A stretch of 64,000 nt of DNA, from NCBI GenBank assembly GCA_030512335.1, contig JAULSU010000003.1:744001-808000 (forward strand). The letters run 5' to 3'. Numbering within the stretch: position 1 is the stretch's first letter; every line of letters begins with the position of its first letter. A program made the position numbers and the translations under genes. Positions 11,630-21,340 of the stretch are shown here, one piece after another. Origin of the DNA: Immersiella caudata. Its lineage: Eukaryota; Ascomycota; Sordariomycetes; Sordariales; Lasiosphaeriaceae. The notes under the pieces are model-generated. The model was not told where the DNA came from, ran no database searches, and saw only the letters and a program-made list of their open reading frames with translations.

Positions 11630-13422
11630 ATGATGTCAACAAAAGGCTCACTCCGAATCCTCCTCTCAAGTCTTTCCATCCTAGCCTCAGCCCGAGTCTC
11701 CCCTCGATCGACCATCCAATGGGGTCCCTGCGAAGAAGGCGAGTTCAACACAACACTCGCCATACAATGCGGCACCGTGCCTGTGCCCCTCGACTACACG
11801 CGGCCAGACAGCAAAACCTTCGACCTTGAACTCGTCAGAATCCCCGCTCCCATTCAACCCTCCCGAGGGAGCATCCAGCTCAACTTTGGCGGCCCTGGCT
11901 CTCCAACTCGGGGAGGCGCTATTGCCACGGCTCCGCTGCTCCAGGTGTAGGAATTCCCTGTCCCTCAACCAGAGCTGACTCGAGACTGACAGCGCGCTTT
12001 AGGCTGAGCAGCGGCGAATACGACTTCGTGGCTTTCGACCCGCGGGGAACAGGCAAGACAATCCCGATCATATGCACCGAGGACCTCTTCTACGTCGGTC
12101 AGATCCTCGGCGATACGCGATCCTCCAACGACTCCGACACAGCTCTGCGACGGTTGTGGGCGCGCGGGACGACAGATGGCTACATTTGCCAACACCTTGG
12201 TAGGGGCAATGAGACGGCCGAGTATATTGGTACAGCCTTTGTCGCAAGAGACATGATCAGCGTCGTGGACGCGCTCGGCGAGGATGGGCTCCTTCGATAC
12301 TGGGGGTTTTCGTACGGCACGACTCTGGGGGCCACGGCGGCGGCCATGTTTCCTGAGAGGATCGACAAGGTGATTTTGGATGGTGTGCAGAATCCCCATG
12401 AGTATTACCATGCCCATGTGTAAGTTTGTATTTCGGCGCTTTTCCTCCCAATGGTCAAACTGACAGTTCATCAGCGATTTCGAAGGATGGGCCGATTCCG
12501 ACATGGTATTCTCGCATTTTTTCACCTCCTGCATCGCCGCCGGCCCCGAGAAATGCGCCCTTGCCGCCCTCAACAAGACCGCCGCAGAGTTGGAACAGGA
12601 CACATGGAGGCTCTTCGACAGGCTGCGCGAAGCCCCCCTATCCATCGGCCCCACCGTTTTCGACCTCGTCGCCATCAAGGGTCTGTTTGTAGGACAGCTC
12701 AAGGACACCTTCACTTGGCCTGCCACATCACAGCTCCTGGCCGTTCTGCTGTACGGATCAGAGGTAGAGGCTCGAGCCGCCCTTGGTCCCATGATCCACC
12801 CGGCAACTAGCAACAACCCCGACCACCTTGCGTCTTTCGCCTTCACCTCGGGGCTTTGGGGCATCCACTGCGGTGATAGAATCCCTCGGCTTGCGTTCTT
12901 CGAAGAGGCCATCCCGGAGTTTACCAGACTTGCCGAGACGAGCAGACTGATGAGTGACGTGGCGGCCTGGGTTACCGTTCATTGTGCGCAGTGGCCATGG
13001 CACGCCAAGGAGACGTACATGGGCGACTTCAACGTGAAGACGAAGAATCCCATCTTGATCGCGGGTAACATTTTTGACGCCCATACTCCGATAAGATCTG
13101 CGCACAATGTCAGCGCTGGATTTGAGGGTAGTGGGATACTGACGGTGAACGGGACTGGTGTAAGTTGTCTCTATTCCCAGCGGTTTCTCAAAACAATACT
13201 GACCATCTGCAGCACTGTGCCCTCAGCGCGCCATCTGAGTGCTCTTTTGCATCCATCGCGGCATATTGGGGCAACGGCACTCTTCCCGAGCCTGGAAGCG
13301 TCTGTCAAGCAGCGGGGCCCTACGATGGACACACCTGGACAGATGTTTTCGCGGCCTTGGCTCCCACGAACAAGACCGAGCCACTCGAGAAGCGGGGGGC
13401 TTACCGCCTCTGGTTGTCTTGA
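11630..13422 (+). CDS. Secreted S33-family serine peptidase (tripeptidyl aminopeptidase-like alpha/beta hydrolase), 4 exons
   Basis: Exons are 11630-11946, 12003-12419, 12475-13159 and 13213-13422, giving 542 aa. An N-terminal signal peptide (hydrophobic RILLSSLSILASARV) is followed by the S33 core: an oxyanion-type GGPGSPTRGG, a nucleophile elbow GFSYGT (Ser about 209), an acid in GNIFDAHTP (Asp about 446) and a catalytic histidine in GHCALS (about 474), the last being part of the C-terminal TAP-like segment. Several N-X-S/T sites fit secretion. The family removes N-terminal tri- or dipeptides or prolyl residues from peptides outside the cell. The first donor must be GTAGGA at 11947 (not the overlapping GTGTAG) to keep frame. 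The gene converges with the Zn2Cys6 gene, 66 bp between stops. Confidence 0.9.
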
Positions 13423-13488
13423 TATTGATAAGATAGACCCTTTCGTATCTGTTGTCTTTGCTGTTCCTTTCCATGTTACTCTAGACTC

Positions 13489-15009
13489 CTATCGTAATTC
13501 AAGATTTCCGTCCTGTGCCATTTCCATTCCTTCGTGTCTCTCTCGCAACGCGACCCCCATGAACACCCCTGACGGTTGACTTGCAAGCCTCAAGAGATAC
13601 TCACTCTCCTCACCACAAATCTCGCCCACCACACCGCTCACCATCCCCTCCACCAACTCACAGCCCGGCAGCGGCTCCAGCCCAACCTGGAACCTCGTCC
13701 ACGCGATCCCCTCCGCCACCCCCGGCACATCCCTAATCCCCGACACCACCAACGCCTCCGATGCCTCCCTCACCACCTCCCTCCCCGTCTCCCCCACAAT
13801 CCAACCCCCCCACTCACTCCTCGCCGCCCGATCCGCCAAAACCCCCCAATACATAATCACAAACAACGCCATCGGCTCCCTCCCCTCAACCCCCCTCACA
13901 AATTCTTCCCCTGCAATCGGAAACATACTCGTATAATACTGCTGCAGCCTCCCCACCCTCTCCTCCGCAAAGCAATACTTCGTCTGCCCCACCGCCAAAC
14001 AATACGCAAAAACATCCGCCGCCTTCCTCCCATCTCCCAGCGTCACGACCGCACAGACACTCGTCATGAGCTGTATCGCCGCCCGCGTCGCAGGGTCCAA
14101 CACTTCCATCAGCCCCAGATCCACCCCGTACTCCTCCGCTATCGTTCGTGCAGGACACGGGCTGGCGAGCAACCACTCGTGCTTATCCACACCGAATCTT
14201 GCCGTGGCGATCAGACTTTCTATCAAGCCAACCAAGCGATCTAGATAACTCCCCCATCCAACCCTCACCATGTCCCCGTTCCCCGGGGGTGTCGCATAGC
14301 TCACGATGCTGGACATGCTACTGAAGTACGCCACAATATCGATATTCTCCGGTGTTAACTCGTCAACTTGCTCTCTAAACTCAACAGAGGCGCGGTTTCC
14401 GTACTCTAGTGCGATCCGGAGATAACGCCGTGCTTCGGAGGGGGAGTGGGAACGTGAAGAGGCCGTGGCGAGGTCCATGGCTGCGGAAGCGAAGAGGCCG
14501 TGCAGCAGGTAGGAATGTCGGAGGGCTTGGCGGGGGAGGTGGTCGAGGAGGTAGGGGCGGCATTGGGGGATGGCGTAGAAGGCGGTCCAGGTGCGGGTGG
14601 ACCAGCGGTGGAGGAGCTCGAGTTCGAGGAGGCGGGTTTCTGGGTTTGGGCAAGGGGTGGAAGAGGAGAAGGCGCCGGGGGCGGGGGTTAGGAGGGAGGT
14701 TGGGCAGGTTGGGGGTGATCGAGATGAGGGGCAGGAGGAGGAGGAGGTTGTGGTGGAGGAAGGGGGGAGTTTGCGCTTGGTGCCGGGCGGGAGACGGGGA
14801 AGGGCGGGTTCGTAGGTGCATGGTTCGGTGGACCAGGAGCGGGCGACGCAGTTTGCGCAGGGAGGGCCTTTTTCGTCACACTGTTTGAGAATGTTAGGAA
14901 TCTGGATGAGATTGAGGGTGAGGTTGAGAAGCGGGGTTACCTTGATGCGCCGGGCCTTGCAGTTGGTGCATCCTTTTCGCGACTTGGTGTGTGATTTTCT
15001 CTTCAACAT
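13489..15009 (-). CDS. Zn2Cys6 transcription factor, 2 exons with an intron inside the zinc cluster
   Basis: Complement exons are 14941-15009 and 13489-14880, giving 486 aa. The N-terminal zinc binuclear cluster reads GCTNCKARRIK|CDEKGPPCANC after splicing, with a basic stretch MLKRKSHTKSRK before it, similar to the sterol-uptake (UPC2-like) branch of fungal regulators. A Pro/Ser linker follows, then a helical middle region starting LLELELLHRWSTRTW and ...RHSYLLHGLFASAAMDLA, as in that family. It would act in the nucleus as a DNA-binding regulator; its targets are unknown. The 60-nt intron (14881-14940) is a multiple of three without a stop, so its retention would insert 20 residues between the second and third cysteines and spoil metal binding. 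Confidence 0.9.
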   Translation of the reverse strand: MLKRKSHTKSRKGCTNCKARRIKVTPLLNLTLNLIQIPNILKQCDEKGPPCANCVARSWSTEPCTYEPALPRLPPGTKRKLPPSSTTTSSSSCPSSRSPPTCPTSLLTPAPGAFSSSTPCPNPETRLLELELLHRWSTRTWTAFYAIPQCRPYLLDHLPRQALRHSYLLHGLFASAAMDLATASSRSHSPSEARRYLRIALEYGNRASVEFREQVDELTPENIDIVAYFSSMSSIVSYATPPGNGDMVRVGWGSYLDRLVGLIESLIATARFGVDKHEWLLASPCPARTIAEEYGVDLGLMEVLDPATRAAIQLMTSVCAVVTLGDGRKAADVFAYCLAVGQTKYCFAEERVGRLQQYYTSMFPIAGEEFVRGVEGREPMALFVIMYWGVLADRAARSEWGGWIVGETGREVVREASEALVVSGIRDVPGVAEGIAWTRFQVGLEPLPGCELVEGMVSGVVGEICGEESEYLLRLASQPSGVFMGVALRERHEGMEMAQDGNLELR

Positions 15010-15421
15010 GGCGGCGGCGCGGAGTGGAACTTCGGTGTCGATGTGGGTTCGATATCGGCGTGCTCAACGGTGAAAGCGGTTGGATGTTTGGTGCCTTATG
15101 TCAGGATGTCGGATGCTGCACTCGGTCTTCAGGCTCGGCGGCCCGGGTCCCAGGCTTATAAATTCCGTACCGCGCGCGGGGGGATAAGCTGCCAAGGGTC
15201 GATCTCTGTGGCACTGCTGCCACGGCAATGGAGCAGCCATCCTGGGATTGGCCAATGCGAGGTTGCAAGCAGGGGTTGGATTACTGTGCAAGGGGGCTCG
15301 CTAGGCTACACTGCCAGGAAGTCGGTGAAGCTTGTGGTTGCTGGGCTGAGATTGGGTTTTGCCACCGCAAAAATGAAGGGCTACGTCCAAGATTTTGGGG
15401 ACGAGTCAAGAGAGCAAAAAG
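15010..15421. other. Promoter region of the Zn2Cys6 gene
   Basis: Upstream region of the minus-strand regulator. TTTATAAG on the minus strand at 15156-15163 lies about 150 nt from its start codon and could be a core promoter element. A T-run on the minus strand at 15416-15420 directly follows the tRNA-Val 3' end. Confidence 0.35.
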
Positions 15422-15495
15422 TGATCGAACCCAGGATTGAACTGGGGACCTTGAGTGTGTTAGACTCACGTGATAACCAACTACACCATCCGACT
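15422..15495 (-). tRNA. tRNA-Val (anticodon AAC), intronless
   Basis: Minus-strand cloverleaf: D arm GTGT...ATCAC, anticodon stem TGAGT/ACTCA around loop CTAACAC (anticodon AAC), T arm CCCAG-TTCAATC-CTGGG, discriminator A, then a T5 terminator. The acceptor stem AGTCGGA/TTCGATC has two G-T wobbles and an A-C mismatch at position 1-72, which is unusual for an active gene. Confidence 0.85.
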
Positions 15496-15991
15496 ATCTG
15501 ATTTGACCCCTCTGCTCATTTTCGTGGCTTATCTAGGCACCCCTTTTCCATACCTGAACAAAACAAAACAAAGGTTGAATGGACAAAGGGGGAGGAATCA
15601 TTACATTGTCCTCTCTCATCCCACCCACGCTTGCGTTCCCTCACCATAGTGGTCTCTTGCCTGTTTGCGAATATTCTGCAGTGTCCAACTGCTATGAATG
15701 ACATCGATATCATGATTAATACCTCAAATAGGTAGTGACCCAAATTGCCAAGCCCAGACTGTCTAGATTGGAGTGCAACAGTGGGCAAGTACGGACTGAG
15801 ATCATGAGAAAACATTACACAGCTCTTGTTCCCGAACAGCTGCGTAAAACGCAGGCCAATGCATTGCTCTTCCTTGATGACGGTTGTCACTCAGTGTTAG
15901 GGAAGTAAAATCTCAACATAAAAAGCCAATGCGGGCACTCCTAAAACAAACACTTCTTCTTCCGGCCGGGAGTTAATCCTCTGGTATCCCC

Positions 15992-16399
15992 TCAACGCCC
16001 TCGGCCTCCCGGGGCAGCCTTCACCCTACGAGACGCATCCCCCAAAGGGACATCATCCTCCACAGGATCGCGGTTGCCACTGGGGGCGTCGAAGAAGCCG
16101 AACATCGCGTTCGGGACAAGCCGAAAAAACGGGCTGAGTGCCGCGCGCATTGATCGCCAGTGGGTCATCTCAGGGTACACCCCGGAGCTAGCACTAACCC
16201 CAGCGAGCTTCAAAATTCTTAATTGAATCGAAAATGTATTCCAATAAGGAAAACTCCCCCTAGATGTTGGTCTTGACTTGAGTGATCCGGAACTGAATGC
16301 TGCCTTCATCGCAGCGACAAGTTGGTGAGGACAATGGTAAAAGCAGGTCCGGCCCCCGGCCTCCAGGGTCAGTTTTCTGAACAGAACTGCTTCCCACAA
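15992..16399 (-). pseudogene. Possible coding remnant, unrecognised family
   Basis: A 135-codon frame on the minus strand has a protein-like middle section (SGVYPEMTHWRSMRAALS, then FFRLVPNAMFGFFDAP) and a charged tail. I do not recognise the family. No upstream exon or start could be joined to it, and it may be the 3' end of a decayed gene or chance. Confidence 0.2.
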
Positions 16400-16818
16400 C
16401 TTTGAACAACTTTGAGAGACTCACCACTTCCTAGTATTATGCGCAAGAAGTCTTCAAGCGCAAGGCCAACGCAGTTGGGGACCTTTGTGGTGCGGGCAGG
16501 TGGGCGCCGTCACAATCGTATTCGCCCTCTGCAGCAGTGGTTGAACCGGACATGACTTGATTGGTCAGGATTTCCGAGCAGCCCCATTGCTAACTTCAAA
16601 GCCATTGAGACAGTAATGAACAGCAGTGCTGTCCGGGGAGGTAGGGCACTGGGGGCTTGTCTTGGCTGTCCCGCGTTGGCCCAGAAAGGATAAAAAGCGA
16701 GAAGGGCCCAGCTTCTTGACATATCGCTTGATCTGTCATTCTTCCCCAGGGAGTAGAACTCGGCCGAGGTCACTTCGGGGCTCAGACAGGAACTATCCGT
16801 CGTCTAGCGCAAAAAACT

Positions 16819-17319
16819 GTGCGGGCCGAGCCGATTCCGCACTTCCGGGAGGTTTTGAGGGTCATCTTCTCCGAATGGATGAACCTGAGTGGCCCAAGAC
16901 TTTTCGAGGCCCGGCGAAGCCCTCCGATTCGCTGGGATGTGGTGAGTCTGCTTTGGAATCCGCGAAGTCCGATTTGGGAAACCCCAGAAACACTGGCAAA
17001 ATACGCCACGCGCTTCATCCTCTTCGGACTGATGACGTTGTATGACAAAGATCCGTCGCCCCTCTGGCCGGAGGAAGCCGCGAAACTTGTGTGGATGAAA
17101 GATCCGTCGATCTTCCCAACAAGAGACGACTAGATCCTCATCCTTTACCGTCTTCTGATGCTCGGATTGCCTAAAGACAGGCAAAGATTGTGGGATGACC
17201 CGAGTCCGGTCAAAAAGATCTTCTACTCGACCAAAGACCGGGCGAAGTTGTTGAGAGCGTACGCTTATGAAACAAAGAGGGCGGCCGCCGAGGTCATCGA
17301 GTTCTGTCGCGAGGTCTAG
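16819..17319 (+). pseudogene. Coding relic interrupted by a TAG stop
   Basis: One frame reads protein-like on both sides of a single TAG at 17131-17133: before it ...PLWPEEAAKLVWMKDPSIFP, after it LYRLLMLGLPKDRQRLWDDP, later KDRAKLLRAYAYETKRAAAE, ending at a TAG at 17317-17319. Charged and hydrophobic residues alternate as in a helical protein. The family is not recognised. The opposite strand is also open over part of this stretch, so the direction is not certain. Confidence 0.35.
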
Positions 17320-17785
17320 GAGCCAAGGTTGATATTCACTCCTAACCCCCTGGTCAGAAGCAGTCCGTGCCTCTTGCACTCCCAAAAGCCTTGCTTTTGG
17401 GATAAAAGGGTAAGTTGTAACAAGATCCTTGAAATGCCTCAGCGCTTTTCAACCACGCCTCTTCTGGTTCGTCGCTGGGCTCACGCTAGGATTGTGGATG
17501 ATTGGGGCTGAAATTTCGTGACTCCTTAGTCTAGTAGGGAAGTCTGATCATCTTTCACCCACAATCCTGACTAAGCAGTGAATGAAGGAGACTAGATGAA
17601 AGGTGGGAAGCCCCGCAGGCGGAATGAAAATTCAGATTGCTCACCAAGAAGTGCATCCTTCGTCTTCGAACTTTTGACCCAGTGCCATCCTTCCAACTTG
17701 CCCGAGTGTGACATGTCAGTTGCAGCCGCCAGCCATCGCGTGAATCTCTCAAAAGTGCAAAAATATCGGCCCAAAAGACCCATCG

Positions 17786-17845
17786 AAACAAATAGAAGCA
17801 AACAGAAGCAACCAGAAGCAACCAGAAGTAACCAGAAGCAAACAG
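17786..17845. repeat. 10-bp tandem repeat (AACCAGAAGC)
   Basis: About five to six imperfect copies of a 10-bp unit AACCAGAAGC/AAACAGAAGC lie in a row. It is a minisatellite in non-coding sequence upstream of the CCCH gene. Confidence 0.8.
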
Positions 17846-18227
17846 TTCAATCGCCTGCAAGGATTTCGGTGTCGCACAGTGGTGGGATTTCCAGGCCCAA
17901 AGTCTGCAGCCAGCCGCGAAGCACCGTCCCGCAAAAGCAAAAGGTCCCCAGTCAGGCGCCCAATTTTCGTTTTTTGGGCTGCGACGAAAGCGCCACCTGT
18001 CACGTGTGCTGCCCATCGCGATTTCCTGCTCAGGTTCAGATTGCTGCTTCCTCCCCGCAACAAACGCAAACTCTTACCGCTTCCATCAACTAGCTTGGTG
18101 AATCGCTCTGAGGATATCCTCCTTTCGCAAAAACTTTGCATCGCCGACTGTTCTTCGTCGGCATCAACCATCTTTGCAGGACGCAGTCCGGGTCTCAATC
18201 GACGCCTCAGATTTCGTTTGCGGCCGG

Positions 18228-18295
18228 CCTCATCGACATCGGTCAACGCCTCATCAACGTCGGCCAGCGCCCCGTCTATATCGGCTAACGCCTAA
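18228..18295. repeat. About 21-bp imperfect tandem repeat
   Basis: Three imperfect copies of a unit like TCATCAACGTCGGCCAGCGCC, each ending in CGCC. Related phrases (TCGGCCTTATCG, GAGCGCC) recur up to about 18385, just before the CCCH gene start. Confidence 0.6.
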
Positions 18296-18402
18296 ATTTT
18301 CTTCCCAACTGGCCTTATCGCACCCGTCAACCCTTAACTTTCAGTCGCAATCGGCCTTATCGGTGTCGCTGAGCGCCCCATTCGCATTTGCAAACGCCCA
18401 AA

Positions 18403-20038
18403 ATGAGTTCTGGATACGATGACCACGATCCGGCCCAGCCCTACCTGGAGCCCTTGGAGCACTTTCAGAAACTTATGCACGCGCGCAATGGGATTGAAAA
18501 CACCTTGCTGAACGCATACGCGGACCTACTTAATAAGTATCGGAACAAGTCTGCCGAGTGTGAGAGAGAGCAGCGTAACGCCACTGTTTGGGAGCGGGAG
18601 CACCGTCTGGCTGAGCGTGAGCTGCAGACCATTAAGTCGAATGCTGTGAGTTGCTTTCCGCGAGGGCTTCCTTGAATCGTCGCAGGCCTTCTTCGTAACC
18701 TAGAGTCCTCTACCACACGGCTCCCGGAGCGCAGTGTTGTGAATCTCAAGGATCGAGTCTGTACTGACCGTCCCGCAGGAATCCTCCCAATTTGCCTACG
18801 TCATTATCGACGGCGATGGCGCCGTTTTCCGAGAGGAGCTCATAGCTCAAGGCGAAGAAGGCGGCATGACCGCAGCTCACGAGCTTCATTCCGAAATCGA
18901 GAATTACCTTAAGGAGAGACATAACTATTCGCAGCTTGAGCTTTTCGTTCAGGTTTTCCTCAGCATGGACGGGCTCTCCAAGGCGCTCTTCACTTCTGGC
19001 GCCCTTAAGAATACAGATGAGCGCAATATCCTTTCCAAGTTTGCTCGCGGCTTCAACAGCGCCTCTCCCTTATTTTCTTTCGTCGACGTCAAGCACGGTA
19101 AGGAGATGGCTGACAACAAGGTCCGCGAGCTTTTTAAGATCATGGAGAAAAACATTCATTGCCGAGCTCTCATTCTAGGGGGCTGCCACGATAATGGCTA
19201 CGCCCCGTTTTTGGGGTCATTTCGCCGTAATCGCAAGATTAGCCTTCTCGAGACGACCCCTGCGGCCGCAAGCTTCAGACAGCTTCCTTTTGAGCGCATC
19301 TCATTCCACAACATCTTCCGATCGGAGCCTCTCTCGACCAGACCACTCATGGCGCCGCCTGGCTTTAGTCAGCAGGGCCAGGTCCAATTCTCTTCCCCTT
19401 CCCCTTATTCAGTTCCCACCACATCCTCGCCGGCCACAACTTACTCCATTCCTATGCTGCCCTCAGCCAAGCCGCCTTCTCCTGCTGGCGGAGGTCCGAA
19501 GCTGGACGCAGTGAAAAAGGAGAACGAGAGCCGCCCTGGTAGTTGGGCTTCGGTTGGTCGAGCTGGGCTGAGCAGCTCTCAAGTCATCGACATCTCTTCG
19601 CAGAAGAAGTCCACAAAGGAACGCTGTTTCTATCAGCTGAACAAGGATGACGAACGTGTTGACGTGCCCCTTCCGAAGCTGGATAACAACGCCAAGGACA
19701 CATTTGACGAGAAGACTCGCAGGAATGGTGCCAATTTTTGCAACCGGTTCCACCTGCAGGGCAGCTGCAAGGCATTCGATGCCAGTGGCCGCTGCCCTTA
19801 CATCCACGGTGAACGCCTTAGCGCCGCAGAGCAGCTCATTCTCAAGTCCAGAGCTCGTGGATTGCCGTGCGCTGCGGGCTCCCACTGCAGGGACGTGTGG
19901 TGCACTTCTGGCCACCACTGCGCCAATCCGAAGGGGTGCTGGTACGATGATGGCTGCCGGTTCGCGGACATGCACGGCATGGATACTACGCCGACAATCA
20001 AGATCTTTGAGGATGGAACCCGAGAGGTTGTTATGTGA
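18403..20038 (+). CDS. CCCH zinc-finger protein with a NYN-like N-terminal domain, 2 exons
   Basis: Exons are 18403-18645 and 18779-20038, giving 500 aa. A coiled-coil N-terminus (about residues 20-80, LLNAYADLLNKYRNKSAECE) leads into a domain starting FAYVIIDGDGAVF and ending near RALILGGCHDNGYAPFL; spaced acidic residues in strand-like contexts recall NYN/PIN-type nucleases (inference). A Pro/Ser-rich linker (about 245-320) follows, then a CCCH finger (CNRFHLQGSCKAFDASGRCP plus YIH) and a second Cys/His cluster (CAAGSHCRDVWCTSGHHC and beyond). This architecture is common in Pezizomycotina as an uncharacterised family; RNA binding is likely. The 133-nt intron is longer than others here and contains one copy of a repeat also found downstream. 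Confidence 0.85.
18654..18669 (+). repeat. Repeat core copy 1 (inside the CCCH gene intron)
   Basis: The 16-mer CTTTCCGCGAGGGCTT, followed by sequence similar to that after copy 3 (both run into ...GCCTTCTTCG). Further copies lie at 20163-20178 and 20271-20286. Confidence 0.85.
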
Positions 20039-20162
20039 GGGGTGAAGAGTTGCTGGGATGGAATACATGGCTTGCGCGTGAAAATAAAGGGGTGATGGAG
20101 CAAAATAAACGCCTATTTTACACCATTATACGCGTGATATGACGTGTTGAAGGCCTTCTCTG

Positions 20163-20178
20163 CTTTCCGCGAGGGCTT
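20163..20178 (+). repeat. Repeat core copy 2 (downstream of the CCCH gene)
   Basis: Identical 16-mer to the copy in the CCCH gene intron, about 125 bp past the stop codon. Confidence 0.85.
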
Positions 20179-20270
20179 ATTTGGCGGCCCGGAGGCTCTC
20201 TTTACATTTCAAAGACCAGTCTTCGTTGTATTCTAACAGGGCCTTGGGAGAAAGCAGCAGGACGCCTTCA

Positions 20271-20286
20271 CTTTCCGCGAGGGCTT
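20271..20286 (+). repeat. Repeat core copy 3 (downstream of the CCCH gene)
   Basis: Identical 16-mer; the similarity with copy 1 extends to about 50 bp (GCCTTCTTCG again about 15-20 bp later). Confidence 0.85.
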
Positions 20287-21340
20287 CTTTGGATAGCGAC
20301 ATGCCTTCTTCGAATCCTCAGAAGCTCCCCTTTGCACGTTCGGGGAGTTCTCATTCGAATCCCAAGAAGCCATTTCCCAGCCTAAGCAAGGCGTTAGGCT
20401 TGCAGTCGTCGTTAGGTAGGCGGCTCCAACATCCCCAGGTTTAGCTTCACTTTTAAACCTGAGAGCGTGCTTCTGTTGCTGTGCCTTACACTGGGGATTG
20501 GTGCCTTTGGGTGAGTAGTTGCGTAAAAGAGTGTCGATAATGGCATTGTGCTCTTTGTCAAACCCTCATCTTCCATGAAGCAAGACCCTTGGGATGACCT
20601 GCCACCGGCCCTATGATGCTGCAGCCCTTGCTTTGAAGGGGTAAAGTTGTGGCTGCTAGGAAGGGCTCATTGGGGACGAGCTCGGCGAAGTCCAGGCTTA
20701 ACCCGTCTCCCATATTGAATGCAGGTACAGGGCTAGGGTCATGCTTTGTCAGGGCAACGCTCATCCACTCCTCAACATCGACGTCAATGTGCTTACCCGA
20801 CAGGCAAAGTGATCATGCTGCATGAGAGGGTGTTGAGAATGTTTGAGATCATGGGGTCCAATTCGCTGACTTTAGGTACCAGGAACTCACTGTGGGTATT
20901 ATAGGGTCTTCATGGTAGGAGGGTCAAAGGTCGTGAGATAAGTAGGAGTGTTGATGGGGTGTAGACACCAGTGGACTCTGTTTCCTGGATTCACCAAGGA
21001 CTAAGAATAGAACCATAAAGAGATGCATGGTTCAAGTTCTTCATTGCCAGATTTATGTACTGTCTAGCCCGTAAATTGCCACAAAGACTGCAACAAATGC
21101 CCAATTCCAAAGGGTATCGTCACCCACATGTTAGAAACCGACCCGACCTGTCATACTCGTGCCAAAACATACGCCTCTCTCAGGGCTCTGCTTCCTCCTT
21201 TCCCTGTCTGCTCAAAGGAGTGTCGCTATATATTGTTTCCGGTTACCCGCCGTCCAAAACACCTGTAAATGCATCCGTACGACCCAGCGACTGAAGATCA
21301 CAGCCCGCCCGCATCTCCTCGCTCAGACTCTTGATCAGAA

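Larger units (their letters stand above)
15496..18402. other. Gene-poor 2.9-kb region with relics and minisatellites
   Basis: No intact gene can be supported. It contains two possible coding remnants (15992-16399 minus, 16819-17319 plus) and two short tandem arrays (about 17786-17845 and 18228-18295), listed separately. The right end serves as the promoter and leader of the CCCH gene. Confidence 0.45.
20039..21340. other. Intergenic region between convergent CCCH and GT32 genes
   Basis: Apart from the two repeat copies I see no gene. Presumably the 3' UTRs of the flanking genes. Confidence 0.45.

Noticed and set aside
11965..12912. 315-codon frame on the minus strand
   Set aside because: Antisense shadow across exons and introns of the S33 peptidase gene.
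14409..14888. Gly/Arg-rich frame on the plus strand
   Set aside because: Low-complexity antisense of the Pro-rich linker in the Zn2Cys6 regulator.
16804..17385. 193-codon frame on the minus strand over the relic
   Set aside because: The plus-strand reading looks more like protein on both sides of its stop; strand is not fully settled, so only the plus-strand relic is listed.
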